Source: Pseudoips prasinana (lineage: Eukaryota > Arthropoda > Insecta > Lepidoptera > Nolidae). Taken from it: a stretch of 64,000 bases of DNA. The translations under genes were made by a program, and so were the position numbers. The first letter of the stretch is position 1. Each line of letters opens with the position of its first letter. Shown here piece by piece: positions 36,401 to 46,416 of this stretch. The notes under the pieces are model-generated. The model made no database searches and was not told the origin of the DNA. It worked only from the letters and a program-made list of their open reading frames with translations. The DNA lies in the NCBI GenBank assembly GCA_951640165.1, contig OX621266.1, forward strand, positions 7,688,001-7,752,000. Direction: 5' to 3'.

Positions 36401-37340
36401 CATAGACTCACTGAATTTGAACCAACAAAAACTAATTGAAGCGGCTAGCCATCAAACAAAATTCATGATTACAACTATTTCACAAGTCAACAAAACTGAA
36501 GAAAAGATAAGACAAAAACTAATGAGGTACCAAACCAAACTAAACAAAGTTATAAAGTATATGGATAATTGCAACCGATGGTACAACACAATTGACCACA
36601 ATAGTGTAAACATACGCATTATGCAGACTTATCAACTAGCGCATAACTACATAGGAGAAATTATGGACTATTATTCTGGACTACTGGAAATCTACTTAGC
36701 TAAAGCAACAGTATACAGCGTATTATCACCAAAGAACGTCAGTGATGTGATATTAACAGCAAATAAAAAATTACCATCGAACTTAAAAATCGTTCAACAA
36801 CAATTACTAGAAACCAGAATAACTGAAAACAACACCCACATACAAATATACGCTTATTTTCCTATACAAGACATAACTAATTATACTTTAGTGTATGTTA
36901 CGCCGGTCCCAAAGAAAAATTCAGATAAATCATTTCAAAATATACAAGTTCAAAAAGCTTACATAGGTGTAGATTACAACAACGAACTATATTTTGATTT
37001 AAATTATGAAGAATTTAAAAGTTGTTTACATAGACGTAATCATTTTATTTGCTACCCTGGGGCGGTGAAAAACATGCAATTAAATGAAAATTGCATTGTT
37101 AACCAACTTTTCACCAATAACACACGTACGAAATGTTTAACCAACACATTTAATATACCTAATAGTATAATATGGAAACAACTGTACATGCAGAACACAT
37201 GGTTATTCATTGTAAGAGATCATATTGCAATTTCAATCATTTGTGACGGTCAAAGAGAAGAAGTAGAGCTTCGAGATGTTGGTGTGATACAAATCTCAGA
37301 TAACTGTATTATTAAAACATTTAATAATATAGATAGATAG
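30462..37340 (+). CDS. Gag-Pol-Env-like polyprotein of a BEL/Pao retrotransposon
   Basis: One uninterrupted frame of 2,292 codons from ATG 30462. Domains in order: gag (1 to about 425); Cys/His zinc motifs (CWFCHSYEH near 430, CGYCGKRGHHS near 483); aspartic protease (LCDQGSEASF near 563); RT with active site FYVDDILSG near 971; RNase H (FSDASEKAYGAVV near 1146); integrase zinc finger (about 1445-1485) and catalytic core (GVDYAGP near 1514, SDNGTNF near 1581, WEAGVKS near 1633). After pol, a hydrophobic signal-like segment (about 1842-1862) opens an envelope-like region. It has a furin-type site RTKR near 1957 and a Gly-rich hydrophobic stretch after it, as in baculovirus F-type and errantivirus envelopes. 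The C-terminal membrane anchor is missing: the stop lies in a TAGA microsatellite belonging to the next element. Confidence 0.85.
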   Translation: MDIQEINETIRSQEADYNEIRQIFANIKKDSATRKTLKYITERRARLTDIFTRTTNNHSRLEDQDALCDHKYITTNYYDSIKKQYAQAIDYLLKCERRLQLLNQIYEPEDIEPQEEKVVSSPKIFIQLFRINQMQKKLQSANQSIVEGKADWYLESLLATLQKQWQEIEETHLLILMEDSTVDHSYFQENMFERTQTEFELVIEKLAATMSKKPSNSDHKTSIKLPKIVIPTFNGNYESWSSFYDLFLKIIHEDKSLSDTEKMQYLKTHVQGNAAKLIKHLTVCDANYATAWTLLTKRYKNERLIVTKHIDKILSLTKIKKANATNLRNLHDTINENLEALKSQKIDISTWDPILTRLLSRIWDSETDEKYEHQLKEPNKIQDFSEMMQFLEKRFKCLESTCFSQGEVSGHKPRNEFSDVIKNREDKRMCWFCHSYEHSIYQCSSFKALTVQDRNKAVNDKQMCKNCLVHEMTIKCNSTKSCGYCGKRGHHSYLHHHNQNASPLKSGSRKEGLSTPSTSKAMTKSTSNISTTYRADIQKTTLLATALVQANSIDGTSHVLRVLCDQGSEASFCTEEVAQLLAFPRCNIQTEIIGIADEKPKTSNYTIDVQLQPRFPSEYRLPVTLIILPKLTGSLPEKNIPEIRSDCLQNKLIADPTYYKRGPIDIILGAQEYSNLLLNGLYKIQDGIIAQDTEFGWILSGICCNQTTTNTIKIISMTTRTTEVQQLSKFWELEEVPEKYQLSNYDQDCENFYQETTIRNPDGTYTVRLPFKDNNIDYGDSRQKAVARLLQLERKFAKDGNLQKRYQEFLNEYLEMGHMRKVTRTDYYQGKYYIPHQPVIKEDSLTTKLRVVFDASSKSSTNVSLNGNMFTGPRLQQDLADILLRWRKHRIVFMADIEKMYRFIKVNEQDLSYQRILWRKSAKHAIDEYELTTVTYGTASAPYLAIKTLQQLAIDEKTNYPAASQITLRDFYVDDILSGDNNVESARKLQKDLINMLQAGGFNLRKWSSNNAELLENIPEENQDSKMTKIPLDETRKSLGVLWSPLEDRFCFQITVNHNEKPTKRFILSEVAKIFDPLGWLAPVIIDMKLLIQELWTNSAEWDQPVDDRVKIKWTVLQKQLKTIENISIPRWCNWLPHSKVELHGFSDASEKAYGAVVNCRAQSDSSTYNITLLQAKSKVAPKKHKTTLPRLELCAALLLTQLMGKVITAMEIPIANIYCWTDSMITLGWIKGEAERWKTFVANRVCEIRKLLPQAKWNYVNTTQNPADVITRGVPPNKLQNLSLWWNGPDWLKNNNFPSTKTIPEICEEIKRCCLVTTTVQPQNEVWERFSSFQRMIRVLSYCYRFTNKQRNKKPLSCTEVNETTKNVLVLVQQTVFPEEYKTIKSGLSLKKGNKLSSLDPFIDTDGLLRVGGRLQNSNLPYDQKHPILLPHGHHVTLTIVQDAHLITLHGGNSLTLAYIRQKYWILGGKRVVKSCIRKCVKCIRYKSSTATQQMGALPKARVTESFPFSHTGVDYAGPISVRAMKGRGHKSYKGYIAIFVCLATKAIHLELAGDLSTETFVAALRRFMARRGPVSHMYSDNGTNFVGTANFLHKEMLEITQSNGFQNTMTKIGTQWHFIPPSSPHFGGIWEAGVKSMKHHLRRVIGEQTLTYEELNTFLHQTEACLNSTKQQRQKNDNVVLTPSHFLIGREAVGVPDPLSDTNTDLLNRWKQIQRMKKDFWKTWTKDYLHQLQQRYKWKNEQENLAVGTLVLMKDEKISPSKWSLAKVKEIHAGNDNLTRVVTLQKSSGSTQKRSIHTLIPLPIQTETGSYNELSTNTIQTNTATKTRKQKTYHIKKYSKPLKWFMVLLVILQMLGTTMSTYTSRAVPPGFYIEQIGTASIDRGIFRIETNFEKEHLQQDYTEMKTVTAQFSQLCRNAEAIIEPTHCKQLYHHLIEEESKFERTKEYLTEINQTRTKRGILGQLLTSIFGVNDEVYRDIDSLNLNQQKLIEAASHQTKFMITTISQVNKTEEKIRQKLMRYQTKLNKVIKYMDNCNRWYNTIDHNSVNIRIMQTYQLAHNYIGEIMDYYSGLLEIYLAKATVYSVLSPKNVSDVILTANKKLPSNLKIVQQQLLETRITENNTHIQIYAYFPIQDITNYTLVYVTPVPKKNSDKSFQNIQVQKAYIGVDYNNELYFDLNYEEFKSCLHRRNHFICYPGAVKNMQLNENCIVNQLFTNNTRTKCLTNTFNIPNSIIWKQLYMQNTWLFIVRDHIAISIICDGQREEVELRDVGVIQISDNCIIKTFNNIDR

Positions 37341-40065
37341 ATAGATAGATAGATAACACTTTATTGCACCAAATTGAAGCATAACATTATAATATCAGTT
37401 AACTTATATAATAAGGTACAAACGGCGGTCTTATCGCTAATACAGCAATCTCTTCCAGACAACCGTTGGATGAACCAAAGCAATGCAGGGAGATAAAGTG
37501 GTAGTTGGCAGTGCATCTACTTATATACATTTACATATATATGTACCTACCTAGGTACAAATATTATATATATATACACACAATATATAGATATATAACA
37601 TAAAAATATACCTATATATAAATAGATATAGTTCCCTACTTTTTAATATACTATAAATAAATATAAATAATAATTATGAAGACTAAAGAAATTTTTGAGG
37701 AAGATGGAAGATCGCGAGCTGTAAAGATTAAAGTGATAGATAATGTTTTTTTAAAAGTGTTTTGAAAGAACTTAAAGTTTGCGCGCGTCTGATATACAGA
37801 GGGAGTGAATTCCACAATCGAGCCGCCTGTACAGTGAAAGATTTGTCGTAGAAATTAGTGGAATGTGTGGGCAACTGAAGTTCTAGATTCTCTGACGATC
37901 TCAAGGACCTAGAATGTGTGTCACACAGGAATTGAAACCTAATCTTGAGGTAAAAGGGAGCCGTGGGATTAAATAAAATGCTATAAAGAAGGGAGAGTAC
38001 ATGAGTATTTCGGCGAAGGCGAATGGGTAACCACTCGAGTTTTCTACGAAATTCGGAAACATGATCATATTTGCGGAGTCCAAATATGAACCTTATGCAG
38101 AAGTTTTGAAGTCGCTCGAGTTTATCTAGTTTGTCCTCCGTAAGGTCAAGATAGCTGGCGTCAGCATAGTCAAGGATTGGAAGAAGGAGGGATTGAGCTA
38201 GTGCAATTTTGGTGGCAATTGGGAGAAAATTACGTAACCTCCTTAAGGATCCTGCTGCAGCATATAATTTGCGACTGGTCTGTTCTATTTGTGGACCCCA
38301 AGACAGTGTTCGATCAAAGTATACCCCCAAGTTTTTAACCTTTTCACTGAGTGGTATTATTGTATTGTTAAATATTACTCGAGGGGTATGGGTCCAGTCA
38401 ACTTTGTTGTGCATTCTAGAACTGCCAATCACGATGACCTGAGTTTTGGAGGGGTTTACTGTGAGACCGTGGTCTGTGCTCCATTTGTTGATTTTCTCCA
38501 TATCATTGTTAATAATATCAATGCCATCGCTAAGGTGCTCAACCGGTGCCTGAGTATATATTTGTAAGTCGTCGGCATAAAGGTGGTAGGAAGAAGTTAA
38601 GCGAGAGGAAATCGAATTTATAAATATAGTGAAGAGTAGTGGAGATAAAACGCCACCCTGTGGCACGCCAGCACTGGTGTAACACCACGACGAGTAGTTA
38701 TCGTCAATACGAATCCGTTGCCGACGGCCAAACAGGTAACTACGAAACCAATCAATTACCATTGGAGATATATTAAGAGAGCGTAATATGCCAAGTAGAA
38801 TGTCAAAGTCCACAGTGTTGAATGCGTTGCTGAAATCAAGCAGCGCAAGCACCGTGAACTTTCCACATTCCATGCCTAGTCGAATATCATCCGCAATATT
38901 GATAAGAGCGGTGGCTGTACTGTGACCTGGACGAAAACCGGACTGTGAAGGATTCAGTAGGATATTCTTGGAGAGGAATGTACTCAGTTGGTTGTGGACG
39001 AGGCGTTCCAGAACTTTGGACAGGAAAGGTAGTATGGAGATGGGACGATATTCGGAAAAGGATGAGGGATTCCGTTTTTTAGGTAGTGGGATTATCTGAG
39101 CACTTTTCCATGTTGATGGAAAAGTAGCTGTAGAAATGGAAAAATTAAGGAGGTGGGTAAGGACCGGAAGGATTTCGTCGAGGATAGGAAGGATCATATT
39201 GCGACTGATACAATCACTTCCAACGGAATTGGAAGTAATTGATTTGAGCTGATTGATTGAAGCTCTTCTTAACATCACAAGTGGAAAACTGATTAAAGAC
39301 AAACTCAGAATGATCAGGGGTAGGAATTGATGAAAGGTACCGTAAGGTATTTAATTTGGTTGTCCTATCAAAGTTGGACGAAGTTGAGAAATGACTATTG
39401 AGTGAATTTATGTCTAAATTATTGGGAGTGTCAACTTGGCGTGATTTTCCTATCCCTATTGATCTCAAATACTTCCAGACTTTGGCTGGGTCTCCATTTT
39501 GTACAGAGCTGTGGATGTGTTGGCGTTGAGCATTCCTACACACCTTATTACTATGGTTCCTGGCCGAAACGTACTTACTTTTGTTTTCAGCGGATGGATT
39601 GGATTTATATTTCGATTTAGCTCCTGCTTTCTTATCAATCGATTTTCGTATGTCCTGTGTAAGCCAAGGCGCTGGAATATGTTTTAGTTTTATGGCTTTT
39701 AAAGGTGCGTGTACGTCATAAAGCTGAAGCATGTACATTTCGAACAGATAAACCTTTTCGTCAATAGTTTGCGAATCAAATAGTGAAGTCCAGTCAATGT
39801 TACCCGCGTCTACTTTTAGATTGGCTACGTTCATACCACCAAAATTGCGCTGAATAATGATTTTAGGTTTTGCCTTAGGTGGGCGAATTTTATAGGATAA
39901 ATAAAGAAGGTCGTGATAAGAGAAAGAATCCGCCGAGCACTGGCCATGTTTGGCCACGTGCTCTTTGGAAGAAACAAAAATAAGATCAAGGAGTGAAGGC
40001 GTGCAGTGAGGAAAGTTGTGAGTAGCAGTTAAAGGTAAAAGACGAGAAGACGGCGCTAAAGAAAA
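37330..40065 (-). mobile_element. Minus-strand non-LTR element with (TATC)n tail, 5'-truncated
   Basis: On the minus strand the 3' end reads AATAAAGTGTTATC followed by (TATC)n (37330-37355). Upstream lie a roughly 370-base 3' UTR and EN-RT coding sequence. Microsatellite-like tails are common in CR1/Jockey-type elements. The 5' end breaks off inside the endonuclease, near 40065. It truncates the BEL/Pao element on its left. Confidence 0.75.
37728..40065 (-). pseudogene. Endonuclease-RT of a CR1/Jockey-like element, frameshifted
   Basis: The upstream frame (40065 down to about 39214) holds the end of an APE endonuclease (SLLDLIFVSS, then SYHDLLYLSY) and the linker to RT. The downstream frame (39302-37728, 524 codons) holds the RT: YRPISILPFLSKVLER, SGFRPGHSTATAL, LLDFSNAFNTVD, GVPQGGVLSPLLF and active site HLYADDLQIYT. 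The two frames overlap at 39214-39302, so one small indel there has split the gene. The N-terminal half of the endonuclease is absent. This copy is dead. Confidence 0.8.
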
Positions 40066-40067
40066 CC

Positions 40068-40565
40068 TACACCCCCCCTCCACCTAGAACCACTTACTCA
40101 GAAGTAGCCAAGACGAAAGTACCGACTGACCGACTTACATTTCCGACTAGCAAGCCAGCCATCATTATAGCCCCCAATAAGGAGGTCTCGGGCCCTCGGG
40201 ACACCCTCTCCGCCTTCCGCGCTGGCGTAACATTTAGGGATACGAACTTCTCGCCCTCAGACGTGAAGTTCGTATCTAATAATAAGATCCGCGTGGAGTT
40301 TGACACCCCGGCGCAAGCCAAAATTGCCTTAGAAAAAATTAACAGCGCACCAAATATTTCGGCGGAATTCACAAAACGACTCAAACCCATGATTATCCTC
40401 AAGGGGATTTCGGTCGACACCCCAGCGGAGGAATTACCTCAAATTATCCACCAGCAAAATCTCTCTAGTCACGGTTGCTCTAAGGACGATATAGTGTTCC
40501 GCTTCAAACGGGGCAACAAAAGCGAACAATTGTACAACGCGGTTCTGATGACAACAATTTTTTAA
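40068..40565 (+). pseudogene. ORF1 (gag-like) fragment of a non-LTR element
   Basis: The frame is open from before 40068 (PPPPRTTYSEVAKTK) to TAA at 40563-40565. It resembles ORF1 of Jockey-like elements: a Pro-rich start, then KFVSNNKIRVEFDTP and KPMIILKGISVDTPAEEL (RRM-like blocks). It starts at the broken 5' end of the minus-strand element and ends where the 460-bp satellite begins (about 40552); the last residues come from satellite sequence. No zinc knuckles remain. It has the opposite orientation to the neighbour, so it is a separate relic. Confidence 0.65.
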
Positions 40566-43500
40566 ATTTTAGCCTTAACACTAAATATTTTTGTATTGTA
40601 ATTTGTAATCTGACTATACCAAACGCGTGGGCACGAAATAATATGTTCTTCCGGCCCCAAGAAAATTAAAGAAAATCGATTGTCCCGTATTTTCTTAGCA
40701 ATTTACACGCAAAATCGCAAGTCGATTCTGCGTGTTAATTGCAATTGCAAAATCAATAACCGATATTTCGGCAAAAAATTTGGTTCAAAAACAGGTTTTT
40801 AGACCAAATTTCAATTTTTTTTCAAGAACACTTCGCATTTTTGGATCGTTAATGTATAGCCCTTGGTGAGGCGCGTCCTTGGACACCCCGTTCGCGGTAA
40901 TCGGACAACAGAAACTTAAAAAAATTGGCATTATAGTTTATTATCATACAAAATCTTAACAACAAAATTGCACCTAAGCTCGGGAACATTTCTTTAGAAA
41001 ACAGTAATTCATCACACAATTTTTTCAATTTTAGCCTTTACACTAAATATTTCTGTATTGTAATTTGTAATCTGACTATACATAACCCGTGGGCACGAAA
41101 AAATATGTTCTCCTGGCCCCAAGAAAATTAAAGAAAATTGATTTTCCCGTATTTTCTTAGCAATTTACACGCAAAACCGCAAGTCGATTCTGCGTGTTAA
41201 TTGCAATTGCAAAATGAATAACCCATATTTCGGCAAAAAATTAGGTTCAAAAACAGGTTTTTAGACCAAATTTCAATTTTTTTTCAAGAACTTTTCGCAT
41301 TTTTTTATCGTTTCTGTATAGCCCTCGGTGAGGCGCGTCCTTGGACACCCCGTTTGCGGTAATCGGACGACAGAAACGTCAAAAAATTGGCATAATAGTT
41401 TATTTTCATACAAAATCTTAACAACAAAATTGCACCTAAGCTCGGGAACATTTCTTTAGAAAACAGTAATTCATCACACAATTTTTTAAATTTTAGCCTT
41501 TACACTAAATATTTTTGTATTGTAATTTGTAATCTGACTATACCTAACGCGTAGGCACGAAATAAAATGTTCTTCTGGCCCCAAGAAAATTAAAGAAAAT
41601 TGATTTTACCGTATTTTCTTAGCAATTTACACGCAAAAGTGCAAGTCGGTTTTAAGTGTTAATTGCAATTGCAAAATGAATAACCCATATTTCGGCAAAA
41701 AAATTGGTTCAAAAACAGGTTTTTAGACCAAATTTCAAATTTTTTTCAAGAACACATCTCCTTTTTTGATCGTTTCTGTATAGCCTTCGTTGAGGCGCGT
41801 CCTTGGACACCCCGTTCGCGGTAATCGGACAACAGAAACTTCAAAAAATTGGCATAATAGTTTATTTTCATACAAAATCTTAACAACAAAATTGCACCTA
41901 AGCTCGGGAACATTTCTTTAGAAAACAGTAATTCATCACACAATTTTTTCAATTTTAGCCTTTACACCAAATATTTTTGTATTGTAATTTGTAATCTGAC
42001 TATACCTAACGCGTAGGCATGAAATATGTACTCCCGGCCCCAAGAAAATTAAAGAAAATCGATTTTCCCGTATTTTCTTAGCAATTTACACGCAAAACCG
42101 CAAGTCGATTCTGCGTGTTAATTGCAATTGCAAAATCAATAACCCATATTTCGGCAAAAAATTTGGTTCAAAAACAGGTTTTTAGACCAAATTTCAATTT
42201 TTTTTCAAGAACATTTCGCATTTTTGGATCGTTTCTGTATAGCCCTTGGTGAGGCGCGTCCTTGGTTACCCGGTTCGCGGTAATCGGACGAAAGAACCGT
42301 AAAAAAATTGGCATTATAGTTTATTATCATACAAAATCTTAACAACAAAATTGCACCTAAGCTCGGGAACATTTCTTTAGAAAACAGTAATTCATCACAC
42401 AATTTTTTCAATTTTAGCCTTTACACTAAATATTTTTGTATTGTAATTTGTAATCTGACTATACCAAACGCGTGGGCACGAAATAATATGTTCTTCCGGC
42501 CCCAAGAAAATTAAAGAAAATCGATTGTCCCGTATTTTCTTAGCAATTTACACGCAAAATCGCAAGTCGATTCTGCGTGTTAATTGCAATTGCAAAATCA
42601 ATAACCCATATTTCGGCAAAAAATTTGGTTCAAAAACAGGTTTTTAGACCAAATTTCAATTTTTTTTCAAGAACATTTCGCATTTTTGGATCGTTTCTGT
42701 ATAGCCCTTGGTGAGGCGCGTCCTTGGTTACCCGGTTCGCGGTAATCGGACGAAAGAACCGTAAAAAAATTGGCATTATAGTTTATTATCATACAAAACC
42801 TTAACAACAAAATTGCACCTAAGCTCGGGAACATTTCTTTAGAAAACAGTAATTCATCACACAATTTTTTCAATTTTAGCCTTTACACTAAATATTTTTG
42901 TATTGTAATTTGTAATCTGACTATACATAACCCGTGGGCACGAAAAAATATGTTCTCCTGGCCCCAAGAAAATTAAAGAAAATTGATTTTCCCGTATTTT
43001 CTTAGCAATTTACACGCAAAACCGCAAGTCGATTCTGCGTGTTAATTGCAATTGCAAAATGAATAACCCATATTTCGGCAAAAAATTTGGTTCAAAAACA
43101 GGTTTTTAGACCAAATTTCAATTTTTTTTTAAGAACATTTCGCATTTTTTGATCGTTTCTGTATAGCCTTCGTTGAGGCGCGTCCTTGGACACCCCGTTC
43201 GCGGTAATCGGACAACAGAAACTTCAAAAAATTGGCATAATAGTTTATTTTCATACAAAATCTTAACAACAAAATTGCACCTAAGCTCGGGAACATTTCT
43301 TTAGAAAACAGTAATTCATCACACAATTTTTTCAATTTTAGCCTTTACACTAAATATTTTTGTATTGTAATTTGTAATCTGACTATACAAAACGCGTGGG
43401 CACGAAATAAAATGTTCTTCTGGCCCCAAGAAAATTAAAGAAAATTGATTTTACCGTATTTTCTTAGCAATTTACACGCAAAAGTGCAAGTCGGTTTTAA

Positions 43501-44008
43501 GTGTTAATTGCAATTGTAAAATGAATAACGCATATTTCGGCAAAAAATTGGTTCAAAAACAGGTTTTTACACCAAATTTCAAATTTTTTTTAAGGACACT
43601 CCTTGTTTTTTGATCGTTTCTGTATAGCCTTTGGTGAGGCGCGTCCCTATAAATCCCGTTCGCGGTAATCGGACGAAAGTACCGTCAAAAAATTGGCATA
43701 ATAGTTTATTTTCATACAAAATCTTAACAACAAAATTGCACCTAAGCTCGGGAACATTTCTTTAGAAAACAGTAATTCATCACACAATTTTTTAAATTTT
43801 AGCCTTTACACTAAATATTTTTGTATTGTAATTTGTAATCTGACTATACCAAACGCGTGGGCACGAAATAATATGTTCTTCCGGCCCCAAGAAAATTAAA
43901 GAAAATCGATTGTCCCGTATTTTCTTAGCAATTTACACGCAAAATCGCAAGTCGATTCTGCGTGTTAATTGCAATTGCAAAATCAATAACCCATATTTCG
44001 GCAAAAAA
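40552..44008 (+). repeat. About 460-bp satellite array, direct orientation (about 7.5 units)
   Basis: Units of 459-462 bp repeat from TTTTAGCCTTTACACTAAA through GGACGCGCC to AGCTCGGGAACATTTC. Substitutions and small indels separate units. The array is interrupted at 44008 by a DNA transposon and resumes at 46417. Confidence 0.92.
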
Positions 44009-44679
44009 AGACAATGAGCAGAAGTGGTCCAAATTTCCACCACCATTGAGGGCTATGTAAGCTTAAAGTCGACTAAATACCATACAATTTTGATTACTAG
44101 GTGAAAAAAATATATTCACTCAGAAAAAAGTTATGACTGTTTTAAAAATACGTATTTTTAGTTATTTAACCGTTAATTTTTTTCGCACATAGCCACATTT
44201 CAAGCAGTAAAAACATGGTAGCAATGATGACGCATTCCCCCTGTTCTGTTATGCGCTCAAATCGTCTGCAAAGTATACAATGATAACCTTAGCGCACCTA
44301 CCCATATAAAAATGTAATCGGAACGGTTCGCAATCGTGCTAAAAGTATTTTTTAATATTTTTGCATTTCGGAACCCGGGGATTGCTAGCGTCGACTCGTA
44401 GATGGAGATAGCATTAGTTTTGTCCCTTTCGCACTTAGGAAGCAATACGGTATACGCTGCGCCGACGACGTTGAACTGGTTTTTACCTAACTACCTGACC
44501 CAATCAACACATATTGTGTCCCACGCAGTCGTTCGTTTGCTTGCTTTCGGTGCGTACTGTGCATTTTCTGGTTATATTTTCCCTGCGACTTTTGTGTACT
44601 TGATTTCTTCTGATTCTCTACTTTCGACTACGGCTATATCTCATCGGACTATTTGTTATTGCTTTGTGTATCTGTGACA

Positions 44680-46020
44680 ATGGAAGCGGAAAGAAGAAAC
44701 TGCATATGTTGCAGTTATTCATTGTTTCAAAGAAGAAACTATCAGTTGCTTCAACCGTTTCTGGATAATCACCCAGGAACTGCAGAGCATATTCAAGGAC
44801 TTTTAGCACCTCGACAGGTTAGTACATGCATATGTGTATTTTATTTCAAATGCCGTGCCCCGACTCCATTTGAGATTGTCGGAAGGCGTGAACTATAAGG
44901 CTTCTGACAGATGAACGCGCGGCGACGCGCGGTTGGTTCGGCGCGCGGTTTGAGATTGTAACAAATCAATGTTGTTGTGTACATGACCGCGTGACACACG
45001 ACGCGCGGTCATGTACACAACAACATTGATTTGTTTAATCTCAAACCGCGCGCCGAGCCAACCGCGCGTCGCCGCGCGTTCATCTGTCAGAAGCCTTATT
45101 GTTCACGCCTTCCGACAATTTCAAACGTTTTCAGTCTTGATCCATTTTTGTTACTATTGTTTGTCAATTAATCAATATTTTAGTATCGGTAGTAACGTCA
45201 TGTTTTAATCATCATTACCGTTTTTTGTTTTGAATACTAAGTACATAACATAGATAATATATCCAGACGTGGGATGGCGTGAACAAAAAGATTACTTGTA
45301 AGTAACACTTTTGTTAAGTTAGTTAATCAATATTTTACTATCGGTAGTAACGTCATGTTTTAATCATTCTTACCGTTTCTTGTTTTGTTTTGAATACATA
45401 CTTATATGGATAATATACCCAGACGCACAGAATCAACACTAGCTTATTGCCGGAGAGCCTGTATGCGGAAGGAATCGAACCTAGGACCTCTCTTAGCGAG
45501 TAGACATGTTAGCTAACACACGCAGTTAGACAGAACGTCATGAATAAAGGTGTTGTATTTGTTGCAGTTAATACTGGATGGCGAGCAATATATCTGCCGC
45601 AATTGTTGGTTGCGGGTAAGGTATGCAGTTGACCGCAGTCAAAACCAAGCTGACCAGCCGCCTCCTCGTGTCGGAAGACCATCTGGAGGAATCTTCGAAA
45701 CCAATGAATTCAAAAGAGCACCAAATACATCTAACACATGCATTTATCATGAATGTGGCAATGCAAGTAGATGCCGTATTCCGGCGTCTATCAAACTAGA
45801 ACTGTTGGTACACTCGAATTTATACATACCTCCAAACGCAAGAGTATGTCAACAACAATTGGATGAAAATCAATGGGGTCACTTAATTGATGCTCCAAAC
45901 TTATCCCACGATTTTACCGGAGAAATGTTCGTAGACATTACGAAAATCTTACAAACAGCCGTTCTTAATAGTTCCAACACAATGGACTTTGAAAATATAC
46001 AAACTATGGATCCAAAATAA
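44680..46020 (+). CDS. Two-exon gene inside the DNA transposon (unknown zinc protein)
   Basis: Exon 1 is 44680-44817 (ATG ... CGACAG) with donor CAG|GTTAGT. Exon 2 is 45568-46020 after acceptor TTTGTTGCAG. Both junctions are in phase 0, giving 196 residues. The sequence has two Cys pairs split by the intron (CICC near residue 8 and CRNC near 57), likely one zinc site, and a later motif HSNLYIPPNARVC. AATAAA overlaps the stop region (46016-46021). I do not recognise the family. A DDE catalytic domain is not visible, so this may be the N-terminal DNA-binding part of a transposase or an accessory protein. The intron of about 750 bases holds the foldback element. Confidence 0.6.
44871..45123. mobile_element. 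Foldback/MITE with about 120-bp arms
   Basis: Arms 44871-44991 and 45004-45123 are nearly perfect inverse copies (TGAGATTGTCGGAAGGCGTG ... and its inverse), with a 12-base loop. They are rich in CGCGCGG motifs. It lies wholly in the intron of the transposon-borne gene. The transcript could form a very stable hairpin. Confidence 0.8.
45170..45430. repeat. Imperfect direct repeat in the intron
   Basis: ATCAATATTTTAGTATCGGTAGTAACGT-like sequence at about 45170-45260 recurs at 45325-45415 with a few changes, each followed by a GATAATATA and CCAGACG block. Confidence 0.6.
45450..45530 (-). other. tRNA-like sequence (SINE head or tRNA relic)
   Basis: On the minus strand GGTTCGATTCC (45471-45481) is an exact B-box (T-arm). 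It is preceded by GTTAGCTAACATG (weak A-box) and CTCGCTAAGAGAGG (anticodon-arm-like). No full cloverleaf closes, so it is probably the tRNA-derived part of a SINE. Confidence 0.4.
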
Positions 46021-46416
46021 ATATAAGCATTGTAAAGATAGCTATAAGTCCTTTCATTTGATTTGATACCCCACATGATAGGGTTTGATTTTTTGACGTA
46101 GCGAGGTACCTACCGCGACCGCCATATTGTTTATATTTTGGCTCATATAGCTTATAACAACCAGAATAACGTATGAATTACAACGAAATGTCATACACCT
46201 AAATCAATCGAGTAGTTTAAAAGATATAGTGAAATAATGAAGCGTAAAAAGGTTTTTAAATTGCAAGTTTTCATGGGGTCATAACTTTTTACTGAGTAAA
46301 TATTTTTGGTTGCGGTCTTCTTATAATGATTCAGAACGCAGTGTTCCATCATATGTCATAGTTCTTATTGATGGTGGAAATTTGGACCAAGCTCCATATA
46401 TTTTTGCCCATTCTTC

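Larger units (their letters stand above)
29498..37340 (+). mobile_element. BEL/Pao LTR retrotransposon with envelope-like domain, 3' end lost
   Basis: The element begins with TGTTCAACCTTGAACA, a palindromic LTR-like start placed in the second satellite module. It continues through an AATAAA-bearing LTR, a leader and one long ORF. The 3' end is replaced by another retrotransposon tail near 37330, so no 3' LTR, target duplication or LTR comparison is available. Confidence 0.8.
44009..46416 (+). mobile_element. DNA transposon with long imperfect terminal inverted repeats
   Basis: The left end (AGACAATGAGC... with TGGTCCAAATTTCCACCA at 44027) and the right end (TGGTGGAAATTTGGACCA near 46373, ...GCCCATTCT) are inverted copies. 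Further in, AATATATTCACTCAGAAAA-type sequence (about 44108) matches the inverse of 46270-46310 (GTCATAACTTTTTACTGAGT). So the TIRs exceed 150 bp but are imperfect. It sits in the satellite between GGCAAAAAA and TTTGGTTC. No target duplication is certain. Its interior carries a two-exon gene, a foldback element and a tRNA-like sequence. Confidence 0.7.

Noticed and set aside
41746..43335. Repeated 68-codon frames, one per 460-bp satellite unit (also at 46460, 46922 and 57593)
   Set aside because: They start at TTG, not ATG, recur only because the satellite recurs, and frameshifts in other units destroy them. Not a gene family.
44402..44677. 91-codon frame at the start of the DNA transposon interior
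   Set aside because: It overlaps the leader of the two-exon gene, has no motif and no partner exon.
45450..45530. Functional tRNA gene on the minus strand
   Set aside because: The B-box is perfect but the A-box is weak and no acceptor stem closes; SINE-like relic is the better reading.
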